DNA from: Chenopodium formosanum
Lineage: Eukaryota > Streptophyta > Magnoliopsida > Caryophyllales > Amaranthaceae
Direction: 5' to 3'
Length of the DNA: 64,000 nt
Assembly (NCBI GenBank): GCA_024500155.1
Contig: CM044868.1
Span: forward strand, 38,946,165 to 39,010,164
The position numbers were made by a program, and so were the translations under genes. The notes under the pieces are model-generated. The model ran no database searches and was not told the origin of the DNA. It saw only the letters and a program-made list of their open reading frames with translations. Each line of letters starts with the position of its first letter. Position 1 is the first letter of the stretch. Shown piece after piece: positions 57,013-64,000 of the stretch.

Positions 57013-58811
57013 AGAGTACCTCGAAGATAGTTCAAGAGTCTGTACCACCTCCTAACCGTCTGGGTGAAGACCCGGAAGTTTTTACAGACCATGAGGAGGA
57101 TGAGGATCCTCAAGTCCAAACCTTCACAGCCGAAGACGGCTCTCTCAAAGTCAAGCACATCCGGTCTAGGGTAACTCTGGAGCGGGGTGCCTCCCAGGCG
57201 GGTCTGAGCAGGCCTACTGGGCAGCCGGATGGGGCAACCCAGACGGCAGCAGGATCAGCCCCTGTCACCCGAGACGAACTCATGAGGTTCATGACGAGTT
57301 TCAAGGGTGAAATCACAGAGCTGATCACCAAGAGCCGGGCTGGACCAAGTAAAGGCCAGTCGGCAAAGAAGACTCCTCCAGGGAAGGGGAAGTCAGTCAG
57401 AAACCAGCAGCCCACTCCCCATCCAAAGGAGAAGGCTGCCGGGACCATTGATTGGTCAAAGATTCTCCTTCCTGGGAACAATACCAACACTCGCCGGCCT
57501 CAGCAGCCGGTGAGAGCCATAAAATCAATTACTGATGCCCGGGAAATCATCAACCGGAAGAGAAATCAGTCGCTGTCTGAGTCGGCTTCAACGTTGAACT
57601 TTCCAGACAACTTCAACAACATTTCTGCAGGGAGTGCATCCTCCTTGCATGAGAGTCAGACAGGCGGTAATACATTCCATTCTTGCCCCCATATGATTGG
57701 AACTGTCCCGTATGTGCCTACTCAGGCTTACGGGCAGTATCCTCCTCACTTCATGCAGCCGGCCTTCTTTGGGTGTCAGGCGGCATATCCAAACGTCCTA
57801 CCTTTGGACTGGCAGCTTCGTTTGCTGCGCCAAGGTGAACAACCTTCTGCGTTCACTCGGGAGATAACCGAGGCGGCTCAGCCTGCCAAGGTTAAGAATG
57901 TGTTGGTTGGTACCTATGACGGTACCTCCAACCCAGAAGATCACCTCATGGCTTACACCAACCTCATGTATCTGCAGGGGTTGGATGATGCCACTTGGTG
58001 TCGATGCTTCCCGACTACATTGAAGGGCATTGCCCAACAATGGTTTGGTAATCTGCCAGCCGGGTCCATAGACAACTTCAGGAAGCTTGCCTTCCTGTTT
58101 GCCTCTAACTTCTCAATGAACATCCCTGCTAAGAAAACAAGCCTTGATCTGAGCACTGTTAAGCAGGGAGAGAGAGAAGGGCTGCGCTCATATGTCAGGC
58201 GATTCAACCTGATCAGAATTTAGATTCAGGGGCTGTCTGATGAGGTAGCTTTTACAGACTTTTTTAAGGGTCTGAGAGACGGGTCGACTTTTAAGTTTGA
58301 CCTTGTCAGAAAAGGGGCTTTCACCCTACAGGCGGCCCTGAGGGAGGCGGAGAGCTACATCCAAGCTACCGACCTCTGCTCGCCTGGTAGCCAGTCGGAC
58401 TCCAAAAAGTCCGACAAGCAGAAAGACAACCGGCCTGCTCAGCCGGTAAAAAAGAAAGAAGAGATCAAGAAGAGAAAAGAAGTCTGGGCGGTTAGTGACT
58501 CTGACCAGCCGTCCCAGAAGAAAAAGAAAGAGTTTAAACCGTACGTCCCCAAGTACGAGTTTAACAAAGACTGCAACTCCATCCTCATGGAGGTAAAGGA
58601 CCGACTGTCCATTGAGAAGCCGAATCCTATGAAAAGTTCCGTCCAGTCACGGAACAAAAATAAATACTGTGAGTTCCATGAGGAAGTTGGCCATGACACC
58701 AACGACTGCTTTAGTCTTCAGCTTGCGTTGGAACGACTGGCTGACAAAGGGTTGCTGAAGTCCTACATTTCTAAGTCCCCAGCCGGGGCAAAAAAGAAAA
58801 GCAAGGGTTAG
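57012..58811 (+). pseudogene. gag of the second Tat element
   Basis: The frame is open from the primer site region, but the first in-frame ATG seen is 57282. A basic Pro/Lys-rich segment precedes the gag core (YDGTSNPEDHLMAYTNLMYL, WCRCFPTTLKGIAQQWFGNL, GLRSYVRRFNLIRI). A TAG at 58221 interrupts the frame, which then continues as IQGLSDEVAFTDFFKGLRDG. Farther on come a Lys-rich stretch and a zinc knuckle CEFHEEVGHDTNDC (C-x2-H-x4-H-x4-C, about 58670-58710), the same variant as in the first Tat element. It ends at TAG 58809, likely a Gln codon change. Confidence 0.9.
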
Positions 58812-59518
58812 TCCTCCAATACTACCCCCCAGCCTGCTAGTAGTTCAGATACCGACAAGGAGTCGGTCTACACTATAGCAGGCGGGTTCTCATGTGGTGG
58901 CCCTACCATCCGGGGCACCAAGAGCCATCTTCGAAAGATGGACAAAGATGATGATGAGCAGGCGGAAGCCAGCTCCTCCTTCCCAGACGTCCTGATCACT
59001 GAGAAGGATAGGGGCAGCGTCCGCCGCCCGCATGATGACCTGGTGGTCATTGAATGTAAGGTTGCCAACCAGCTGGTTGGACGGATCCTTATAGACACCG
59101 GCAGCTCATTAGACATCATCAGCCTCCGGTGCCTGCAAAAGCTGAAATACAATGTCAGCAGCATGCATCCGGTCAAGGACGACACATTGTCGTCAGATTC
59201 TTGGTCGTTGAGGAGTTGACCGCCTATAACATCATCCTTGGCAGGCCAACCCTCAACGTAGCCAAGGCGGTAATCATCCCATCTCTCATGCTCATCAAGT
59301 ATGAGAAGGATGATGGCACTGTTGGTTCCCTGAATGGGGATCAGAAGACGGCTCGGGAGTGCTACCTCTCAGCCGTCAGGGACATTGTAACTCCAGGTGT
59401 CCAGGAACCAATAGACCTTGACAATGTCAAGGATGCCGATCCAGCACCCGCCCCACCAGCAGCCGGTAAGAAAAGAAAGGCACCTCTGCTGGTGGAGGTG
59501 AAGAAAGAGAAAAAATAG
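58812..59518 (+). pseudogene. aspartic protease of the second Tat element
   Basis: Continues after the gag stop. The active site is RILIDTGSSLDII (about 59090-59120), a complete DTGSS motif, followed by ELTAYNIILGRPTLN. A frameshift near 59180-59215 separates the active site from the flap/C-terminal part. It ends with an acidic and Lys-rich tail and a TAG at 59516. Confidence 0.85.
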
Positions 59519-61040
59519 CAATCACTGACCGGTGAGCGGTCAGATGAGCTCCGTTCTCAACCGGCTGGCGAAAGCATTGATCTCGTTCTGGATGACAGCC
59601 GTCCAGAGCGTACTGTTAAGGTTGGGACGGTTGCTCATGCTACTTTGGGTGCAAGCCTGCACCTCCTGCTGAAGGAATTCAAAGACATCTTTGCCTTTGA
59701 AGTGGAAGAGATGTCAGGCGTCAGCCCGGATCTCGCTGTCCACAAACTCGCCGTGGATCCCAAAAAGAAGCCCATCCGGCAAAAGAAAAGAAACCACGGC
59801 GAGGAAAGAAGTCAGGCGGCAGCTGCCGAAGTTAAAAAGCTGCTAGACGCCAGGTTCATTCGGCCTTGTAATTTTCCCGACCGGGTGGCCAATGTGGTCC
59901 TTGTTAAGAAACCGAATGGGACCTGGCGCATGTGTGTTGATTACACAGACCTCAACAAGGCGTGTCCAAAGGACAGTTATCCGCTTCCAAAAATCGACAG
60001 TCTGGTCGACTCTATAGCCGGCCACGCCTTGATGAGCTTTATGGATGCCTATTCCGGCTTCCATCAGATACCCCTGTGGAAGAAAGATCAAGGGAAGACG
60101 GCCTTCGTCACTGATCAGGGGTTATTCTGTTATACTGTGATGCCGTTTGGCTTGAAAAATGCGCCTGCCACTTTCCAACGGATGATTAATACGGTCTTTG
60201 TTAATTAGATTGGGAGGAATGTGGAGGCCTACATTGATGACATGATAGTCAAATCCAAGAAGCAGACGGATCAGCTTGCTGATCTCCGAGAAACCTTCAC
60301 CACACTCAGGCGGCATAAGGTTATGTTAAATCCTAAGAAATGCGTCTTTGGTGTTGAGTCTGGGAAGTTTCTCGGATTCCTAATTGATTAAAGGGGGATA
60401 GAGGCTAACCCTGAGAAGATACAGGCGGTGATTAACATGAAGTCACCCCGTTCTGTCAAGGAAGTCCAGAGACTCACCGGTTGCCTGGCCGCCTTGGGAA
60501 GATTCCTCAGCCGGTCAGGTGACAAATGCCTCTACTTCTTCCAAGCAATCAGGAAAAAGACCAGATTTGAATGGGGGGATGATGATGAGGCGGCGTTCTA
60601 GAGGTTGAAAGAGCATTTACACTCTCTGCCTAGGTTGGTCAATCCTCTTCCTAGGGAGACGTTGTACATGTACTTAGCCGTCTCGGACCATGCCCTCAGT
60701 GCCGTTCTCCTTGCTGAGCGAGACGACGTGCAGCTCCTGGTTTACTTCATTAGCCATGTTCTCAAGAATGCTGAACTCCGGTACCCCATGGTTGAAAAAT
60801 TTGGCCTTGCTTTGTATATGGCATTTAAAAAATTAAAGCCCTACTTTTTGGCACATCCGGTGGTGATCTACATGGACCAGCCACTCAAGCGGCCAATGTC
60901 TACCTTGGACTCATCCGGGAGAATGTTGAAATGGGCTATTAAAATGCAAAGTCTTGAAATCACTTACGAACCAAGAAAGGCAGTGAAGGGTCAGGCGTTT
61001 GCCGACTTCATTGTGGAAATGACTCGTCCGGTGGCTCCGG
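59519..61040 (+). pseudogene. reverse transcriptase and RNase H of the second Tat element
   Basis: RT motifs: VVLVKKPNGTWRMCVDYTDL, HALMSFMDAYSGFHQIPLW, CYTVMPFGLKNAPATFQRM, then a TAG at 60206, VEAYIDDMIVKSK (catalytic YIDD, about 60228-60240) and FLGFLIDxRGIEANPEKI with a TAA at about 60388. The connection reads GCLAALGRFLSR. The RNase H part starts after a TAG at about 60599 and reads YLAVSDHALSAVL and FGLALYMAFKKLKPYF. Two of the three stops fall where Gln is the conserved residue. Confidence 0.9.
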
Positions 61041-61651
61041 ATAATCTTGATCAGGTTTGGAAAGTGTATGTAGACAGGAGCTCTACAAAGAACGGTTGTG
61101 GTGCAGGCGTAATTTATGAGTCTCCTGAAGGAGACATATTTGAGTATGCACTACGCTTCAAGTTTCAGGCCTCTAACAATGAGGCGGAATATGAAGCCCT
61201 GCTAGCCGGCATGCGCATGTGTAAGGCGGCAGGGGCCATGAAAATTGACGCCTACTCTGATTCTCAATTGGTTGTTAGCTAGTATGAGGGAAGTTATGAG
61301 GCTACCCATCCGGCTATGATCAAATATCTTCAGGCGGTCAAAGAGGAGGCCGGGGCACTTGAGAAATTCCGGCTGAACCAAGTGCCTAGGTCTGAAAATA
61401 ACCTGGCGGATGCGTTGTCAAAACTAGCATCTTCCGCCTACCATGATACGCCTCGGTCCGTTTTTTGGGAAGTTCTGAAAAAGAGAAGCATCAATGAAGA
61501 TCCCATTGGAGTTTTGGACCGAAGCTCTACCTGGATGGATGGTATCCGGGCTTATCTCTCATACGGCACACTTCCTGATTCGCCACAGGAAGCAGCCGTC
61601 CTGAAGAAGCGAGCTGCAAGCTTTGAGTTGAGAAATGCATACAGCCGCTGA
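61041..61651 (+). pseudogene. archaeal-type RNase H of the second Tat element, abrupt end
   Basis: Reads VWKVYVDRSSTKNGCGAG (Arg replaces the usual Gly after VD), NNEAEYEALLAGMRM, AYSDSQLVV, a TAG at 61280, then VPRSENNLADALSKLASSAY. All catalytic acidic residues are visible. The spacer that normally leads into the integrase zinc finger runs only to AAVLKKRAASFELRN at about 61635 and then stops. Fifty bases on, the antisense gene ends on the other strand. No integrase HHCC or DDE motif follows. Confidence 0.85.
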
Positions 61652-61702
61652 ATAAAAGGTAAATAAAAAGAAAGCAAAGATTGGCATACTGCTGCTGAAT
61701 GA

Positions 61703-64000
61703 TCACTTCTGGCCTGCAGACGGAGCCTCCTGGTCCTCTCCCTTCTCCTCATTGTCAGAGGGAATTTCCTGCACTTCGCCAGGACCAGGAAGCTCAGGCG
61801 CGGAAGGCTCAGTGGAGTTGACCCAGGCTTCGAAGGAGGCAGGCTCTGGCTCGCTTTGCTCCCGCAAGTACACCACGTACTCGGCGTAGCTGTGCGCCAG
61901 TGCAAAGACGCGGTAATCCGTGTCTGGGTACAAGGCAGCCCAGGCAATCTTCATACGGGCGTCGTTGTCAGCGTCACTCTCAGCAACCAGGCGGTTTGGC
62001 TCCGCCTCCAGGGTTGTTGCAAAGTTCTTCTGAGCTTGCGCAACATTCTTCTCTAGCCTCTCAACCTTGGACTTAAGTTTGCCAAGGTCCGCCTGGGCCT
62101 TCTTGAGCGCCTTGTCAGCCTTCTTGGCGCTCTCGTTTGCCTTTTTCTGGGCCTCCTCCGCCCCCTTCTTGGCCGTCTCAGCATATGCAGCCCGCTGGTT
62201 GGCCGCCTTCAGATCTAGCTCCAGCTTCTGGATTTTGGACGCCTGTGTCATAATTATTGCTTTAGTTTCAAGTTCATTTACGATAGTTGAGTGCAAAGCA
62301 ATATTATCAGCGTCTATGGAAGACTTCTTGGCCCTTTTTACCTCTTCCCGTTTGCGGGAATAAGGACGATTGAGCCCGTCCACCCGCAGCATGGCCTGCA
62401 AATAAGTCAGGCGGAATAAGTATTGCAGGCGGGATTAAACACTTGGAAAAAATAAAATTAAATTGACAAGTTTCTTACCTCAGCTAGAAGGGATAGAATG
62501 CGTTCAAGATTGAACGTCTCTATCCTAGGGATTTCGTCCTTATCCCTCTTCCGGACGGCCTCCAGCATGGCCTTGGCATGCTTCTGGACGTCTGGCCAGC
62601 GGGGAGATTGAGTTTGATCAACACCACAATCAATAGGTGATGAGTGCGAAACTAAGGCAGAACCTATTTGTATCCGGTCGTCTGAGGATGACGTCTTTTG
62701 GGAGTGGGATTTCACCCGCAAAGGCCACCCCAGCTCAAGCGGGGATTCAAAAGGGTTCTTACCTTCAGAGCCGACCAAGCGAGTAATGCTTGCAGGCGTG
62801 GAGAACCCCCCGGTTGCTGTAACGGGGTTAACGAGGTCAAGGCACAAGCTGCCGCCTATCTTCTCGTTTCGCCCCGCTATCCGCATCTGTTGATGCCCGG
62901 CTAAGGCGCCAGGAGTCGACGCGAAGGCGGCCTTCTTAATTTTGTTTAGAACGGCTGGGGTCTCCTCCCTAGCCCGTTTGAGTTGTTTCTCAAAAGTCTT
63001 TACCCCAACCTCTCCCCCCTGTGAAAAATAATCGAAGTCAAAGTTAGCATCCGGGCAAAATAGTCCTTAAGATCAATTTAAGAAAAAGTCAGGCGCTTAT
63101 TATCTTGGCCTTGAGTTCGGCCGCAGCTTTTTCCGCAAGATCTTTGCGGATGGCTGCAGAAGACCGCCTGGGAGTTTTCTCTGATTGCAGCATTCTCAAC
63201 GCTTCTTCTGCAGAAAGAAAGAAACTGGTTATCATAAAACAATACCGATAAAAAAATACTACAGACGGTATGAACTTAGGTGCATACGTTTATTAAACAT
63301 GTGCCCTAGCCCGCAGGCGGCTAGAAAGCACTCATCCCTGAACCAGGCGCTCTTGGGAATCCAGTTCTTAGGGACTTTTATTGTTTCCCCGATTGACAGA
63401 GTTACGTCTGTGAGGCCGAAAAAGTCTGCCTCAATTATTTTGTCAAAGTCTTCCTCTGGGATCCGGTGAAAAGCGCACTTTCTGCCAAACAAGTTAGGCT
63501 TCTTGTTGTACAGGCGGAATTCATAATTTTCCCGTTTGGAAGGGGCTGACATAAGGTAAAACCTGTGCTTCCAGCCGTCGAACTTTGAGACCTTGTCCAA
63601 GGTCATCATGTATTGCGGATGGGTGGTTAGAGTATACCACGCCCTCCAGCCGCCTGGGCTTCTGTTGAGGTAATGCATGCTTGCAAAAGCCTCCTAGCCG
63701 GGGTTGAGCCCTTGAAACTCACAGGCAGCAACATACCCCAAAATATTGGTCCAAGAATTGGGGGTAAGTTGCCATACTCCAAGGCCGTAGCCTCTCAAAA
63801 TTGTCTTCACCGCCTGGTGAAGGGGTAAGCGAAGGCCGGCTTTGAACGCCGCCTCATAACAGCCAAAATAGCTGTTGGCGTTCTGTTGATCGTCCCCCCA
63901 GGCGATGGTGCCAAGCTCAGGCGACACCCTGATCTTATACCCGTCTCCAAGCGGGTGCATTTGCTTAAATTTCTCTAAGTTCTCCCCCATTTGGATCCGG
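61703..64000 (-). pseudogene. antisense multi-exon gene of the second Tat element (putative gypsy-type transposon protein)
   Basis: Minus-strand exons: before 63290 (running off the window), 63104-63207, about 62480-63018, and 61703-62395. The first reads YFGCYEAAFKAGLRLPLHQA, GYGLGVWQLTPNSWTNILGY, a TAG at 63691-63693, then HRFYLMSAPSKRENYEF. This resembles the Pfam family of putative gypsy-type transposon proteins (PF04195), by motif memory. The last exon is a long coiled coil rich in Ala, Lys and Glu (KKANESAKKADKALKKAQAD), then an acidic tail ending APSAGQK and TGA at 61703. Acceptors and the donor at 62478 (GTAAGA) are good. The donor of the second exon at about 63103 is AT where GT is expected. 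The role in the element is unknown. Confidence 0.75.

Larger units (their letters stand above)
56505..64000 (+). mobile_element. second Tat-lineage Ty3/gypsy element, integrase lacking, runs off the window
   Basis: The 5' LTR (56505-56993), primer binding site, gag, protease, RT, RNase H and archaeal-type RNase H are on +. Then, without an integrase, a multi-exon antisense gene follows on minus. No 3' LTR lies inside the window. The coding sequence is more GC-rich and better preserved than in the outer Tat element, but it still carries about ten stops. The missing integrase makes it non-autonomous even apart from the stops. Confidence 0.9.

Noticed and set aside
20025..61651. Many TAA/TAG codons at Gln positions, as in a ciliate-type genetic code
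   Set aside because: Genuine ends also use TAA/TAG, CAA and CAG are still common, frameshifts coexist, and the sequence is clearly a plant genome. C-to-T decay explains it better.

Overview
The window looks like a repeat-dense stretch of a flowering-plant (probably eudicot) nuclear chromosome. The evidence is GT/AG spliceosomal introns, plant-specific families (B3 DNA-binding domain, FAR1/MULE transposase-like protein, plant mobile domain) and plant lineages of Ty3/gypsy, Ty1/copia and Helitron elements. The style of the Tat elements suggested Caryophyllales to me, but that is a guess. I found no rRNA, tRNA, CRISPR or bacterial operon. Almost every reading frame is broken, so most calls are pseudogenes of mobile elements.

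Layout. 0.3-1.6 kb: remnants of a copia pol end and a small + strand Helitron helicase fragment. 2.4-6.0 kb: a two-B3-domain gene lying among two pairs of direct repeats. 7.2-11.9 kb, minus strand: a Helitron Rep/helicase gene whose first three coding exons still splice in phase. 12.5-13.5 kb, minus strand: an unrecognised gene with an internal domain repeat. 13.5-15.85 kb: non-coding. 15.9-16.5 kb and 48.17-48.86 kb: two exons of one FAR1-like pseudogene, separated because a 31.5 kb nest of elements sits in its intron.

The nest. The outer unit (16519-48052) is a Tat-lineage Ty3/gypsy element with gag, protease, RT, RNase H, archaeal-type RNase H and integrase on +. It also has two intron-containing antisense genes (aORF1, aORF2) between pol and the 3' LTR. 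Its integrase is split by a 2.58 kb solo LTR (25839-28419) and a 10.1 kb copia element (28967-39089). To the right, 49.3-56.5 kb is an old AT-rich fragment split by a 5.9 kb non-autonomous minus-strand LTR element (50262-56207). From 56505 to the window end is a second Tat element that lacks an integrase and carries its own multi-exon antisense gene.

Most interesting signal. In the outer Tat element, clusters of the core (A/G)GCG(C/T)(C/T), including repeated TTTGGCGCC (an E2F/DP-type site), sit just upstream of a TATA box at three transcription units: the LTR, aORF1 and aORF2. The LTR and aORF1 TATA regions are nearly the same sequence. This suggests one element carrying three copies of a matched, possibly cell-cycle-linked promoter module that drive convergent sense and antisense transcription. 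A second window-wide pattern is that most premature stops read as Gln codons hit by C-to-T change.
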